The notes: generated by a model from the letters alone, not told the origin. 64,000 nt of DNA from Planococcus wigleyi (GCF_014836985.1 NZ_JACSPU010000003.1:464456-528455), one strand, 5' to 3'; positions 1 through 8,367 are shown, numbered from the stretch's first letter. Made by a program: numbers and translations.

Positions 1-372
1 TTTCGATTTTTTTTATTAAAAACAACATTCCCCTTTTTCACTCTGAGCATTGGGGAACCGAGTTTTTTGCTCCGAATCTCAGGGAAGAAAGCATAGCATA
101 CATCAAATCGATCACACCCGCAGGTACAGATTTTCATCAATACAACTAAAATAATTGCACTAAGCTGTTTCGTTCAATGAGATGCATAGCAGTTGCCAGC
201 GAAAAGGTTAACTTTCTTAAGGGGTTTCAATGCAATAGGATTTAAAGAAAGTTAAACCCGGTTCATTAATTTCGTTACATTTAAAAATACTATTCATGTA
301 TTCACTGCCTAGTATACATATCATGAAGTCATCGGAAGAAGACCGCTGGAGAAGGAAATTTATTTCTAGAAA
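1..372. other. Gene-free stretch with an inverted repeat
   Basis: I see no convincing gene here. The one structured element is an imperfect inverted repeat: GGTTAACTTTCTTA at 206-219 against its complement at about 243-258, with a loop of roughly 23 bases. It could be a decayed terminator or the end of an old mobile element. No T-tract follows it, so I do not call a terminator. Confidence 0.4.
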
Positions 373-418
373 AAAGAAAGGCCCAAAGCGAATTTTTTTC
401 GCTTTGGGTCTTTCTTTT
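373..418. terminator. Bidirectional rho-independent terminator
   Basis: A long hairpin has arms of about 18 bases (AAAGGCCCAAAGCGAA and its complement) around a T-rich loop. T-tracts lie on both outer sides in the respective orientations. On the minus strand it follows the stop of the DUF1541 remnant at 444. Confidence 0.8.
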
Positions 419-443
419 TGAAGCGATTATAACTTCACTCTGT

Positions 444-593
444 TTATTTCGCTGTTAATTCCTCTTCGGTCGCCCATTTGTGATTGGTTATTAATTCACT
501 GCCGGTCGTAGGGATTAAATCGATCATATAGACGATTGTGTCCTTGACCGAATCAATCGTAGCCGTTGCACCATCCATTCCCTCCATATGATT
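444..593 (-). pseudogene. Truncated DUF1541 (YdhK-type) protein remnant
   Basis: Read on the minus strand, about 49 codons up to a TAA at 444-446 give a peptide that begins HMEGMDGATATIDSV and ends near TNHKWATEEELTAK. This matches the pattern I know from the C-terminal end of YdhK/DUF1541 proteins (HMxGMxGA and NHKW motifs). Upstream the frame loses similarity and meets a stop near 624, and no start codon or ribosome site is present. It is therefore a 5'-truncated fragment. In other Bacillales DUF1541 genes often sit near copper genes; the copper operon here is 36 kb away. The assignment rests on motif recall only. Confidence 0.55.
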
Positions 594-683
594 GAAAAAG
601 TTTTGAAAACTGAATTTTCTCCATCATTTCTCGATAGTTTCTTTTTATAATCAACAGTAGAATAGTGGATTTTTCCAAGCTAG

Positions 684-803
684 AAAATCGAAGGAAGCAG
701 TGGCCCGGACAATGGGGTTATTGATTGGCCTGTCGAAAAAGACCGATTGGAAACTGGTACAGAATTGGTGGCGGACCACTGGTTACAAGATTTTCGCGAT
801 TAA
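684..803 (+). pseudogene. Possible coding remnant, function unknown
   Basis: An open stretch of 39 codons runs between a TAG and a TAA and has coding-like composition (DNGVIDWPVEKDRLETG, then HWLQDF). It has no start codon with a ribosome site. I do not recognise the family. It may be the tail of a gene lost together with the neighbouring DUF1541 fragment. Confidence 0.25.
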
Positions 804-878
804 TGTAAGACGGTTGAAAGCGTAAAACGAAATTGGCTGTAAGATTCCAACAACATTCTTTTAACTGGGGGAGTGGGA

Positions 879-1211
879 ATGAAAATTCAGGTCATCTGCG
901 AAGACTGTGAGAGTATTGAAGAGTTTGATTCACCTAAGAAAGATGGAGAAGTTGGCATTCACTCAATCGAACAAAGTTTCAGAGTAGGTGTGAGTTGGAA
1001 GAACGAAGTGATTGAAAATTTTCAAGACGAGTTCATCGACAAGATAGGCAAGGCAAAATCGAATAAAGAAAGAAGGCGAATTCTGGAAGATGGGATTACA
1101 GAAAATGCGTTTTCTGAGACAATCGATTTTGAACTGAGTTTTACCTGTAGGGGATGTGGAAATCGGATTATCTTGAATGACTTTCATCTGTTAGATTTGA
1201 TGGGATTCTAA
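879..1211 (+). CDS. Small Cys-rich hypothetical protein
   Basis: A 110-residue protein of unknown function. The ATG at 879 is chosen over an in-frame GTG at 873 because GGGGGAG at 867-873 then lies five bases upstream as ribosome site. The N-terminus carries a C-x2-C pair (CEDC, about residues 7-10). A second pair, CRGCG, lies at about residues 92-96. Two spaced Cys pairs suggest one zinc-ribbon-like fold. The middle is charged (KAKSNKERRRILED) and there is no signal peptide or membrane segment, so it should be cytoplasmic. It stands alone between gene remnants and the crcB pair. Confidence 0.7.
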   Translation: MKIQVICEDCESIEEFDSPKKDGEVGIHSIEQSFRVGVSWKNEVIENFQDEFIDKIGKAKSNKERRRILEDGITENAFSETIDFELSFTCRGCGNRIILNDFHLLDLMGF

Positions 1212-1522
1212 GTGATGCAGCCTTTCTTTACGGCTGGATCTATTAAAGAAAAGGGGAATAGCCATTACAAAGCGGACAGAATAAAATAAAAAACGTTGTG
1301 GAACATTTTCTTGATTAACATACGAGGGCTTATCGGAAGTTAGCGGCAAATACTAAATATAAATTCGAGGTTTCTATTAGCTGTGTCGAAAAAGGGCACC
1401 ACGCATTTGTAATAATTAAAGCAAAGTGAAGCGCAACAATGATGCCCTCCATTAAAGCAGCCAATAAACATGATATTTTTCAATAAGTTATACTGAAGAA
1501 AAACAGATATGGGGCGCATGAG
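1212..1522. other. Gene-free leader region upstream of crcB
   Basis: These 311 bases hold no convincing gene. Near 1408-1452 an AGGGCA and a TGCCCT can pair around a long loop. The arrangement does not match the conserved fluoride riboswitch sequence blocks, so I leave it uncalled. Confidence 0.4.
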
Positions 1523-1876
1523 ATGAAACGGATACTGGCAGTGGGATTTGGCGGAATGGCGGGCTCGCTTTTGCGGGCGGGTATTTATATAGCAGTCACG
1601 GGCGGGCTTGGGCTATGGGTTGTCAATCTGGTTGGCAGCTTTCTGATCAGCGTGGCAGCAGTCCGTTTGAGTCGCCAGTCCGCGGAATTGCGCTTATTGG
1701 TATCAACAGGACTGCTGGGTTCATTTACGACGTTTTCCGCTTTCTCCGCTGATTGGTTCCATTACCTGGAGTCATCCATCTGGTGGGGACTCGCGTTTGC
1801 CGGGAGCATGACGGCGGCTTGCGTAGCGTCGGCAGCTGCAGGGCTGTGGGTCGGCAGGAAAGGAGTGGCGTCATGA
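1523..1876 (+). CDS. crcB: Fluoride channel CrcB/Fluc, subunit 1
   Basis: A 117-residue, four-helix membrane protein of the CrcB/Fluc family, which exports fluoride. Family marks are visible: GGMAGSLLR near residue 10, the pore asparagine in VVNLVGSF (about residue 35) and TTFSAFS (about residues 69-75). The stop overlaps the start of a second crcB by four bases (ATGA). Tandem crcB genes in Bacillales usually form an antiparallel dual-topology heterodimer, and I infer that here. The ribosome site is weak (GGGGCG region). No recognisable fluoride riboswitch lies upstream. Confidence 0.92.
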   Translation: MKRILAVGFGGMAGSLLRAGIYIAVTGGLGLWVVNLVGSFLISVAAVRLSRQSAELRLLVSTGLLGSFTTFSAFSADWFHYLESSIWWGLAFAGSMTAACVASAAAGLWVGRKGVAS

Positions 1877-2202
1877 TCGGCATCGCAATAGGCGGATTTT
1901 CGGGGGCGATTACACGTTACTTTTTTTACTTGCTGATCGAGAGTAAAATGTGGCAGCCAAAAACTGCAACTTGGCTGGTCAACAGCATCGGCTCATTTAC
2001 GCTTGGCCTGTTTATCGGCAGCGGCAATTTATCGTCTTTCTGGATTACTGGTTTTCTCGGGGCCTTCACGACCTTTTCGACCATGGCTTTGGACATTGTC
2101 AAAGATCTGGAAGACGGCAAATGGCTGCACGCTGTCGGTTATGTTGGCGCAACTTTAGCTGGCGGCATTGGGCTGTTCAGCCTCGGCTATGTTTTAATTT
2201 GA
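1873..2202 (+). CDS. crcB: Fluoride channel CrcB/Fluc, subunit 2
   Basis: A 109-residue partner of the preceding gene. I start it at the ATG at 1873, which overlaps the upstream TGA and has AAAGGAG at 1859-1865 as ribosome site. A longer frame from 1753 would lie inside the first gene. Conserved elements: GGFSGAITRYF at the N-terminus, LVNSIGSF with the pore Asn (about residue 36) and TTFSTMA. The two subunits differ clearly in sequence, consistent with a heterodimer with opposite insertion. A strong terminator follows directly, so the pair forms a two-gene operon. Confidence 0.93.
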   Translation: MIGIAIGGFSGAITRYFFYLLIESKMWQPKTATWLVNSIGSFTLGLFIGSGNLSSFWITGFLGAFTTFSTMALDIVKDLEDGKWLHAVGYVGATLAGGIGLFSLGYVLI

Positions 2203-2211
2203 TAAATCTCT

Positions 2212-2243
2212 GAAACTCCTGCGGCGATTGCAGGAGTTTTTTT
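2212..2243 (+). terminator. Terminator of the crcB pair
   Basis: A perfect ten-base stem (AAACTCCTGC with its complement) is followed by a run of seven T. It lies ten bases after the crcB stop. Confidence 0.9.
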
Positions 2244-2291
2244 GTGAACGCCCACAAATTCTATCGAACGCTCATAAATCAGCAATAAAAT

Positions 2292-2336
2292 AAAAATCCA
2301 GCCGCTTTTCAGAAATCCCGAAAAGCGGCTGGATTT
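2292..2336 (-). terminator. Terminator of the sulP-usp operon
   Basis: On the minus strand a 17-base stem (AAATCCAGCCGCTTTTC and its complement) begins at the usp stop codon and is followed by TTTTTATTTT. Confidence 0.88.
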
Positions 2337-2754
2337 ATTTGACGATGATGACAGGGGACTGGACGCGTTTGGCCACTTTATGGCTGACGCTGCCCAGAAC
2401 CATTTCCTGCAGCGCATTCAATCCGCGGCTGCCGATTAATACGACATCATAGCCGGTTTCATTGGCATGCTTGACGATGGTCGGTCCCGGAGCACCATGA
2501 AGTGTTTTGGTTTCAAACTCAACACCGGCTGAACGAAAGATTTCTTCAAGCGGTGCCAAGTGCTTGCGGCGTTCGAAGTGGACTTCGTCGCTGCTTTGGC
2601 CATGCAGGATTTCAGTTCGTGCTTTTTCATAATCAATAACGTACAGCAAGGTGACAAAAGCTTGTGGATTGGCTTTTGCCATCTTGACCGCTTCATGAGC
2701 GGCCCGTTTCGAATGGTCCGAACCGTCAGCTGCAACTAAAATTTTCTCGTACAT
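2335..2754 (-). CDS. Universal stress protein, UspA family
   Basis: A 139-residue cytoplasmic UspA-domain protein. It starts KILVAADGSDHS and carries the ATP-binding signature G-x2-G-x9-G-S near the C-terminus (IGSRGLNALQ, then VLGSVSHK), so nucleotide binding is expected. It lies 12 bases downstream of the SulP-type transporter on the same strand. A strong terminator follows, so the two form an operon. SulP-UspA pairing is common in bacteria and suggests that the stress protein modulates anion or bicarbonate uptake. That link is inferred from position. Confidence 0.9.
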   Translation of the reverse strand: MYEKILVAADGSDHSKRAAHEAVKMAKANPQAFVTLLYVIDYEKARTEILHGQSSDEVHFERRKHLAPLEEIFRSAGVEFETKTLHGAPGPTIVKHANETGYDVVLIGSRGLNALQEMVLGSVSHKVAKRVQSPVIIVK

Positions 2755-2766
2755 GAAGCATCCCCC

Positions 2767-4233
2767 TTAGTGTGTACTCTTGCCTGCGTTACCGTATGTC
2801 GCCAATTTATCTACAAGTTTTTGGCTGGAAGCATTCAAACCGGTGATTTCAACGGTTTGCCCTTGGGCTTGAAGTTTATTCATCACCCGGTCGATGGCTC
2901 CTACGCCTGAATCGTCCCAGACGGTTGCATCGGAAAAGTCCAAAATGACTCCTTGGGACGGCTCCACCTGATCAAATGCAGAAACAAAGTCCTGGGAAGA
3001 CGCAAAAAACAATTGTCCGTGTATGGTATATCTATTCGACGCATCGGACTCCAATCCTTCTTTGCGGACTTCCACTTTGGAAATCTTGGCAGCAAACAGG
3101 ACTGCGCTTAAAATGACGCCGGCGAATACGCCTTTAGATAAATCATGTGTGTAAACGACAACAACGACAGTCAATAACATCACGACGGCATCTGATTTCG
3201 GAGCTGTCACCAAGTATTTGAAGGATCCCCAATCAAAGGTTCCGATGCATACCATCACCATGATTCCTGCCAAGACCGGCATCGGGATTTGAACAACCCA
3301 ATTGCCAAGGACGATAATCAGGAACATCAGGAAAACCCCAGCGACAAACGTGGACAAACGACCACGGCCACCCGATTGGACGTTGATGCCGGACTGGCCA
3401 ATCATTGCGCAGCCAGCCATGCCGCCGAAAAATCCAGTGATGATGTTGGCGATCCCTTGTCCGCGGGCTTCTTGGTTTTTATCCGATCCGGTTTCTGTAG
3501 CATCATCGAGGATCGATGCCGTCAGTAAAGACTCAAGCAAACCGATGATGGACAAAGCCAGTGCTGTCGGGAAAATAATTTGCAGCGTTTCGAAGTTGAA
3601 CGGAACATTCGGGATGAAGAAACTTGGCAGGGTTTGGGAAATGGTGCCCAAACTGCCGACATTTTGCATGTCGATGCCGCTGTACATGACGACACCTGTC
3701 AACGCCAAAATGGCAATCAAAGGAGCCGGGATGGCTGTGAAGAACCGCGGCAGGATATAGACAATCGCTAACGTGATTCCCACAAACGCGTAAGTGATGG
3801 CATTGATGCCGAAAATGAACGGCACTTGTGCCATGAAAATCAGGATGGCCAGTGAATTGACAAAGCCGATCATGACAGCACGGGGGATGAATTTCATAAA
3901 GCGTGCGATTTTCAAAAAGCCGAAAATCAACTGCAGTATACCCGTCAGGATAGTGGCAGCCAACAGGTAATCCAGCCCGTGGTCACGGACCAGCAACACC
4001 ATGGCCAATGCCATTGCGCCAGTCGCGGCAGAAATCATAGCGGGCCGGCCGCCGACAAAGGAAATGATGACAGCGATTGAGAACGAAGCATACAAGCCAA
4101 CCATAGGGTCGACTCCGGCAATGATGGAGAAAGCGATGGCTTCCGGAATAAGCGCAAGGGCTACCACAATTCCCGACAAAATGTCTCCGCGGATATTGCC
4201 AAACCATTGCTCTTTATAAGATAAGGTATTCAA
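2767..4233 (-). CDS. SulP-family anion transporter with STAS domain
   Basis: A 488-residue membrane permease related to sulfate/bicarbonate transporters. I choose the TTG at 4233 (product beginning [11 protein letters not shown]), with AAGGAAG eight bases upstream. An in-frame ATG at 4350 would add 39 residues unlike the family and lies where I see the leader hairpin. The N-terminal signature [21 protein letters not shown] is followed by about ten to twelve hydrophobic helices and the [11 protein letters not shown] region. The C-terminal STAS domain (about residues 375-480) contains [15 protein letters not shown]. Substrate cannot be told from sequence. It is co-transcribed with a UspA gene. 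Confidence 0.88.
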   Translation of the reverse strand: MNTLSYKEQWFGNIRGDILSGIVVALALIPEAIAFSIIAGVDPMVGLYASFSIAVIISFVGGRPAMISAATGAMALAMVLLVRDHGLDYLLAATILTGILQLIFGFLKIARFMKFIPRAVMIGFVNSLAILIFMAQVPFIFGINAITYAFVGITLAIVYILPRFFTAIPAPLIAILALTGVVMYSGIDMQNVGSLGTISQTLPSFFIPNVPFNFETLQIIFPTALALSIIGLLESLLTASILDDATETGSDKNQEARGQGIANIITGFFGGMAGCAMIGQSGINVQSGGRGRLSTFVAGVFLMFLIIVLGNWVVQIPMPVLAGIMVMVCIGTFDWGSFKYLVTAPKSDAVVMLLTVVVVVYTHDLSKGVFAGVILSAVLFAAKISKVEVRKEGLESDASNRYTIHGQLFFASSQDFVSAFDQVEPSQGVILDFSDATVWDDSGVGAIDRVMNKLQAQGQTVEITGLNASSQKLVDKLATYGNAGKSTH

Positions 4234-4267
4234 ACAAGTGCACTTCCTTCTATATAAAATGAATTGA

Positions 4268-4310
4268 TGATTCTCTTTACTATGCTTGCGTAGCATAGCA
4301 GAGAGAATGG
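4268..4310 (-). other. Stem-loop in the sulP leader
   Basis: In the 5' leader of the SulP gene a long imperfect hairpin forms between ATTCTCT, GCTATGCT and their complements AGCATAG, AGAGAAT. It has no T-tract. It lies between the promoter at 4364-4392 and the start at 4233. A role in mRNA stability or regulation is possible but unproven. Confidence 0.5.
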
Positions 4311-4363
4311 GGTAACATGACTCCTTACTCTCAAAGAAGTCCCGGTGCACAGCAACAGCTAAA

Positions 4364-4392
4364 ACTGTACCACCTTTTTTTCAGAGTGTAAA
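4364..4392 (-). promoter_or_regulatory. SigA-type promoter of sulP-usp
   Basis: On the minus strand: TTTACA, 17-base spacer, TACAGT. This gives a leader of about 125 bases before the TTG start. It is divergent from the cadC promoter. Confidence 0.6.
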
Positions 4393-4402
4393 TATGCTTC
4401 AT

Positions 4403-4418
4403 TCAAATCAGCGTTTGA
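4403..4418. promoter_or_regulatory. CadC/ArsR-type operator, site 1
   Basis: TCAAATCAGCGTTTGA has five-base palindromic arms, the pattern known for CadC/SmtB-family operators (TCAAAT-x4/6-TTTGA). It overlaps the -35 element of the cadC promoter. A second copy lies 52 bases downstream. Confidence 0.7.
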
Positions 4419-4443
4419 CTGTAATTGCAGAGGCATATATACT
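4415..4443 (+). promoter_or_regulatory. Promoter of the cadC-cadA operon
   Basis: TTGACT, 17-base spacer, TATACT. The -35 lies inside operator site 1 and the expected start point (about 4450) sits at operator site 2. Metal-free CadC would therefore block polymerase at both ends. Confidence 0.8.
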
Positions 4444-4454
4444 GAAGTTAACAA

Positions 4455-4470
4455 TCAAATGCTCGTTTGA
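4455..4470. promoter_or_regulatory. CadC/ArsR-type operator, site 2
   Basis: TCAAATGCTCGTTTGA has the same palindromic arms as site 1, 52 bases apart (about five helical turns, same face). It covers the transcription start region and ends 17 bases before the cadC ATG. Confidence 0.75.
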
Positions 4471-4487
4471 ATGAAAGAGGTGGCAGT

Positions 4488-4844
4488 ATGAAAGAATTGT
4501 GTGAAGTGACCAAAGTCAATCCGGAAGTGGTGGACCATGTGCAGGAGCGTATGGCCGATTTGAGTGAAGTTGCCAACCTGTTCAAAGCGTTGGCAGATGA
4601 AACAAGGCTGAACATCGCGTATGCCTTAACGATAGAAGAAGAAATGTGCGTCTGTGACATTGCAGCAGTCATTGGTTCCTCCACAGCTACGGCTTCCCAT
4701 CATTTGCGTTATTTGCGGGAGCGCGCCTTGGCGAAATCCGAGCGCAAAGGAAAACAGATTTATTATTCCTTGTCTGACGACCACGTTCGTCAATTGGTGA
4801 CAATCGCTCATGAACACACGAAAGAAGGTGTGGAAAATGGTTAA
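4488..4844 (+). CDS. cadC: CadC-type ArsR/SmtB metal-sensing repressor
   Basis: A 118-residue winged-helix repressor. The ATG at 4488 follows AGAGGTGG at a good distance; an upstream in-frame TTG lies in the operator. Metal site residues are visible: an N-terminal Cys (KELCEV), the MCVCD motif of the alpha-3 site, and an alpha-5 set (SDDHVRQL, then HEHTKE). The recognition helix is TATASHHLRYLRERAL. Having both site types resembles S. aureus CadC, which senses Cd, Pb and Zn. It overlaps cadA by eight bases and should repress both genes through the two palindromes upstream. Confidence 0.92.
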   Translation: MKELCEVTKVNPEVVDHVQERMADLSEVANLFKALADETRLNIAYALTIEEEMCVCDIAAVIGSSTATASHHLRYLRERALAKSERKGKQIYYSLSDDHVRQLVTIAHEHTKEGVENG

Positions 4845-6906
4845 AACCTATCGTCTTGAAAACTTGTCGTGCACCAGTTGTGCAGCCAAATTCGAAAAGA
4901 ATGTCCGCGAATTGCCGGAAATCAGAAATGTCAATTTGAATTTTGGTGCCTCTAAATTGACGGTTGATGGAAATGTATCCATTGAAGCGCTTGAGAAAGC
5001 GGGAGCGTTTGATCATATCCGCGTCTATCCGGAAAAAGAAAAAGTAAAGCAAGTGCCATTTTACCAACGCCGCCAGACAATCGAAACAGCTTTCTCCCTG
5101 TTGTTGCTGATTGCAGGAATCATCGTTTCGTTCCAAGCGGGTGAAACACACCCTTGGTCGATTGCGCTCTTTGGCGGGTCTATGGCAATCGGCGGTTACC
5201 ATATGTTCTGGACGGGGCTGAAAAACCTCAGCACATTCCAGTTTGATATGAAAACCTTGATGACGATAGCAATCATCGGTGCGGTGATCATCGGCGAATG
5301 GCGTGAAGGAGCGGTTGTCGTGTTCCTGTTCGCTGTCAGCGAAGCATTGGAGTCTTTCTCCATGAACAAAGCGCGCCAGTCGATCCGCAGCCTGATGGAT
5401 CTGGCTCCGGCACGGGCATTGATTCAGCGCGACGGGGAATTAGCCGAAATGGATACGGAAGACATCCGTATTGGAGACATTCTACTTGTGAAGCCAGGAC
5501 AAAAAATCGCTATGGACGGCACAGTCCTGCGCGGACAGTCCGCCGTCAACCAGGCAGCGATTACAGGAGAGTCGATTCCTGCAGTCAAAACGGTGGGAGA
5601 TGAAGTTTTTGCTGGTACGATGAATGATGAAGGGGCGCTTGAAGTCACTGTCACAAAGCGTGTCGAAGATACAACCATTGCGAAGATCATCCATCTCGTC
5701 GAAGAAGCGCAGGCTGAAAAAGCACCGACACAGAAATTCATCGATCAGTTTGCCAAATATTATACACCGGCGATCATCGCCATCGCCTTTTTGGTGGCAT
5801 TGGTGCCTGGCTTTATAACGGGAAACTGGGAGTTGTGGGTGTACCAAGGCTTGGCAGTTCTGGTCGTTGGATGTCCATGTGCACTGGTCGTCTCCACTCC
5901 GGTAGCTATTGTGACGGCCATCGGCAATGCTGCGCGCCAAGGTGTGCTCATTAAAGGCGGTGTTCATTTGGAAGAAACGGGCCGTATCAATGCGGTCGCT
6001 TTTGATAAAACGGGAACATTGACCAAAGGTTATCCGGAAGTGACAGATGTTCTAGTCCAAGGGACTGTCTCGAAAGAAGAGTTGTTGAAACTTGCGGCAT
6101 CGGTGGAAGCCATGTCGCAGCATCCTTTGGCGAGAGCCATTACAAAAGAAGCGGCAGGTGTTTATGCTTCTGAAAACTTCAATTCCATAACAGGCAAAGG
6201 CGCTTATGCAGATGTCAATGAAGAAACTATCTCTGTCGGCAGCCTGACGTGGGCCGAAGAGAAGGGCTTACACATTCCGGAAAAAGCGCGTAAACTGCAG
6301 AAGAGCGGAAAATCCGTCACTGCTGTATTTTCAGAAACAACTTTACTGGGCATCATCGCAGTAGCGGATGCCATCCGTACAGAAAGCCCTTCTATTATTC
6401 AGAAACTGAAAGCGATGGGCATCAATCAGACCATCATGCTGACGGGGGACCATCCTGCAACAGCCAAGGCTATTGCAGCGGAAATTGGTGTAACCGATGT
6501 TCGGGCTGGGTTGATGCCTGAAGATAAACTGTCAGCGATTAAAGGCTTGCAACAACAATATGGCCGTGTAGCGATGGTCGGTGATGGCATTAACGATGCA
6601 CCGGCTCTTGCTGCATCAAATATCGGCATTGCTATGGGTGGAGCAGGGACAGATGCAGCTCTGGAAACAGCGGATATCGCATTGATGGCTGACGATTTGG
6701 AGAAATTGCCTTATACGATTCGACTCAGCCGAAAGACATTGCGTATAATAAAAGAAAATATCGTCTTTGCATTGGGGCTCAAGATCCTTGCATTGCTTTT
6801 GATCATCCCAGGTTGGTTAACCTTATGGATTGCGATTTTCGCAGATATGGGTGCCACCTTATTGGTGGTTTTGAATGCATTGCGTCTTGTGAAAGTCCAG
6901 AAGTAA
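4837..6906 (+). CDS. cadA: Cd/Zn/Pb-translocating P1B-type ATPase CadA
   Basis: A 689-residue heavy-metal efflux ATPase in the cytoplasmic membrane. The ATG at 4837 with AAGAAGGTG upstream is chosen; an ATG at 4810 has no ribosome site. Domains in order: N-terminal heavy-metal domain with CTSC (C12, C15), actuator with TGES, the CPC translocation motif at residues 346-348, the phosphorylation site DKTGT with D390, SQHPLARA, and the hinge GDGINDAP. CPC with an Asp in the last helix (IFADMGATL) places it with Zn/Cd/Pb pumps rather than copper pumps. It is co-transcribed with cadC. Confidence 0.95.
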   Translation: MVKTYRLENLSCTSCAAKFEKNVRELPEIRNVNLNFGASKLTVDGNVSIEALEKAGAFDHIRVYPEKEKVKQVPFYQRRQTIETAFSLLLLIAGIIVSFQAGETHPWSIALFGGSMAIGGYHMFWTGLKNLSTFQFDMKTLMTIAIIGAVIIGEWREGAVVVFLFAVSEALESFSMNKARQSIRSLMDLAPARALIQRDGELAEMDTEDIRIGDILLVKPGQKIAMDGTVLRGQSAVNQAAITGESIPAVKTVGDEVFAGTMNDEGALEVTVTKRVEDTTIAKIIHLVEEAQAEKAPTQKFIDQFAKYYTPAIIAIAFLVALVPGFITGNWELWVYQGLAVLVVGCPCALVVSTPVAIVTAIGNAARQGVLIKGGVHLEETGRINAVAFDKTGTLTKGYPEVTDVLVQGTVSKEELLKLAASVEAMSQHPLARAITKEAAGVYASENFNSITGKGAYADVNEETISVGSLTWAEEKGLHIPEKARKLQKSGKSVTAVFSETTLLGIIAVADAIRTESPSIIQKLKAMGINQTIMLTGDHPATAKAIAAEIGVTDVRAGLMPEDKLSAIKGLQQQYGRVAMVGDGINDAPALAASNIGIAMGGAGTDAALETADIALMADDLEKLPYTIRLSRKTLRIIKENIVFALGLKILALLLIIPGWLTLWIAIFADMGATLLVVLNALRLVKVQK

Positions 6907-6927
6907 GGTAGGTTTGGAGGGTAACCA

Positions 6928-8046
6928 TTGAAATTAACAGAGTGGACAATGGAAGAACAAGAACAGCTGATTCATTTTATGACAACGAATTCATGGCCAT
7001 TTCACGGTCACGAACATCCGGTCCGCGCCTTGATTGAGAAGACCATCGAAGAAGGCGGATATAAATCAGATCAAGTCACGACTTTTTGGATAGAAAACGA
7101 GGAAAGCCAGCAAGTGGGCTTAGTCAAAATCTTTGACCTGCAGGATGATATCCCGCTTTTCGATTTGCGGATTGCAGATCCGTACCGCAATAAAGGTTAC
7201 GGCCCGAAGGCGTTGAAAATGGTTGCTGACTTCGTCTTTTCATTGCCGGAAAAGAAAATCCGTCTGGAAGGCAATACGCGTCATGACAATTTTGCAATGC
7301 GCAAAGCTTTTGAACGGACAGGATTTGTCAAAGAAGCACATATGCGGCAAGCCTGGTTTTCTCCGCGGGAAAACCGCTATTACGATGCCGTAACTTATGG
7401 GATGACGCGCGAAGATTGGCAGGCTGGCATCACGACACCGGTCCTGTGGGATGATGCGGTGGTGGAAGCGAAAGAACCGCCTTTCAATCCGGTATTGCTC
7501 GATTTTCCGGAAGAATTCGAATCGGAACGCCTGCTGATACGGGCGCCAAGAAGAGAAGATGCACAGGCGAGCTATGAAGCGGTTGTGCATTCATTGGAAG
7601 CTTTTCGCCCCTGGTTGCCATTTGCGCAACAGGAGCCGGATCTTGCAGAAACGGAAGCGACGCTGATTGAAGCTGAGGCGAATTTCAAATTGCGCAAGGA
7701 TCTGCGTCTGCATTTCTTTTTGAAAGAAACCGGGCAATTTATCGGTTCTACAGGGCTTCACCGGATTGATTGGGAAGTGCGGAAATTTGAAATCGGCTAT
7801 TGGGTCGATAACCGTTATGAAGGCAAAGGCTACGTCACGGAAGCAGTTGAGCGCATTACTCGATTTGCTTTTGAGGAGTTGGAGGCCAATCGGGTTGAAA
7901 TCCGTTGCGATCCGGACAATGTCCGCAGCCGCGCAGTAGCCAACCGCCTGGATTTCGAGCTGGAAGGCATCTTGCGCAATGATACGATTTCTAAAGTAGG
8001 AAATAAACTTCGGGATACATGCATCTACGCCAAAATCCGTCAATAA
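6928..8046 (+). CDS. Tandem two-domain GNAT acetyltransferase
   Basis: A 372-residue protein made of two acetyltransferase domains. The start is TTG at 6928 with GGAGG at 6916-6920. Domain 1 (about residues 1-160) has the acetyl-CoA loop region PYRNKGYGPKALK. Domain 2 (about 190-370) resembles RimJ/RimL enzymes (ESERLLIRAPRREDA, then NRYEGKGYVTEAVER). It begins 21 bases after cadA and may be read from the cad promoter. The substrate is unknown. A metal-related role is only a possibility from position. A strong terminator closes the unit. Confidence 0.88.
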   Translation: MKLTEWTMEEQEQLIHFMTTNSWPFHGHEHPVRALIEKTIEEGGYKSDQVTTFWIENEESQQVGLVKIFDLQDDIPLFDLRIADPYRNKGYGPKALKMVADFVFSLPEKKIRLEGNTRHDNFAMRKAFERTGFVKEAHMRQAWFSPRENRYYDAVTYGMTREDWQAGITTPVLWDDAVVEAKEPPFNPVLLDFPEEFESERLLIRAPRREDAQASYEAVVHSLEAFRPWLPFAQQEPDLAETEATLIEAEANFKLRKDLRLHFFLKETGQFIGSTGLHRIDWEVRKFEIGYWVDNRYEGKGYVTEAVERITRFAFEELEANRVEIRCDPDNVRSRAVANRLDFELEGILRNDTISKVGNKLRDTCIYAKIRQ

Positions 8047-8070
8047 AGTATATGGAGTTCCCTGACACTG

Positions 8071-8114
8071 AAAAGCAGGAAGGAAAATCACTAACTTTTC
8101 CTTCCTGCTTTTCC
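8071..8114 (+). terminator. Terminator after the cad operon
   Basis: A 17-base stem AAAAGCAGGAAGGAAAA with its complement, ending in CTTTTCC. The T-tract is short but the stem is very stable. Confidence 0.7.
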
Positions 8115-8143
8115 TATGGGGTTGTTGAATAACAGACATAAAG

Positions 8144-8202
8144 AAAGGGTTGTCCCAACAGCCATTTACAATGACTGTTGAAACAACCCTGTTGTTTAAT
8201 TA
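8144..8202 (-). terminator. Probable terminator of the small membrane gene
   Basis: An imperfect stem: GGGTTGT/ACAACCC and CCAACAG/CTGTTG around a 12-base loop. It lies just after the stop of the minus-strand gene ending at 8212. Confidence 0.55.
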
Positions 8203-8211
8203 ACGCTGTGG

Positions 8212-8367
8212 CTATACGCCCTTACGTCCAGTTACTAAATTGATAACTAAAACGATTGCAGCAATAATTAAAAGAATGTGTATAAGTCCGCCTGCTACAT
8301 CCATTAAGAATCCGATAAGCCATACTACAATAATGACTGCTAAGATAATCCAAAGAATACGTCCCAC
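8212..8367 (-). CDS. lmo0937-type small membrane protein
   Basis: A 51-residue, almost wholly hydrophobic protein (MGRILWIILAVIIVVWLIG, then a second segment LIHILLIIAAIVLVINL). It resembles the lmo0937/DUF5670 family of tiny two-helix membrane proteins, which I recall as stress-associated in Listeria. The start is GTG at 8367 preceded by CAGGTGAA. A SigB-like promoter (GTTTAA-N14-GGGTAG) lies 49 bases upstream. The gene is short and easily missed by gene finders. Function is not known. Confidence 0.82.
   Translation of the reverse strand: MGRILWIILAVIIVVWLIGFLMDVAGGLIHILLIIAAIVLVINLVTGRKGV

Noticed and set aside
1380..1522. Possible fluoride riboswitch before crcB
   Set aside because: An AGGGCA/TGCCCT pairing and an ATGATG stretch are there, but the conserved 5' block (GGNGATGG) and the pseudoknot partners are missing.
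1753..2202. Long reading frame for the second crcB
   Set aside because: The first 40 residues are out-of-frame sequence of the first crcB. The ATG at 1873 has the ribosome site and the family N-terminus.
4234..4350. N-terminal extension of the SulP protein from ATG 4350
   Set aside because: It would start close to the mapped promoter without a ribosome site and adds 39 residues foreign to the family.
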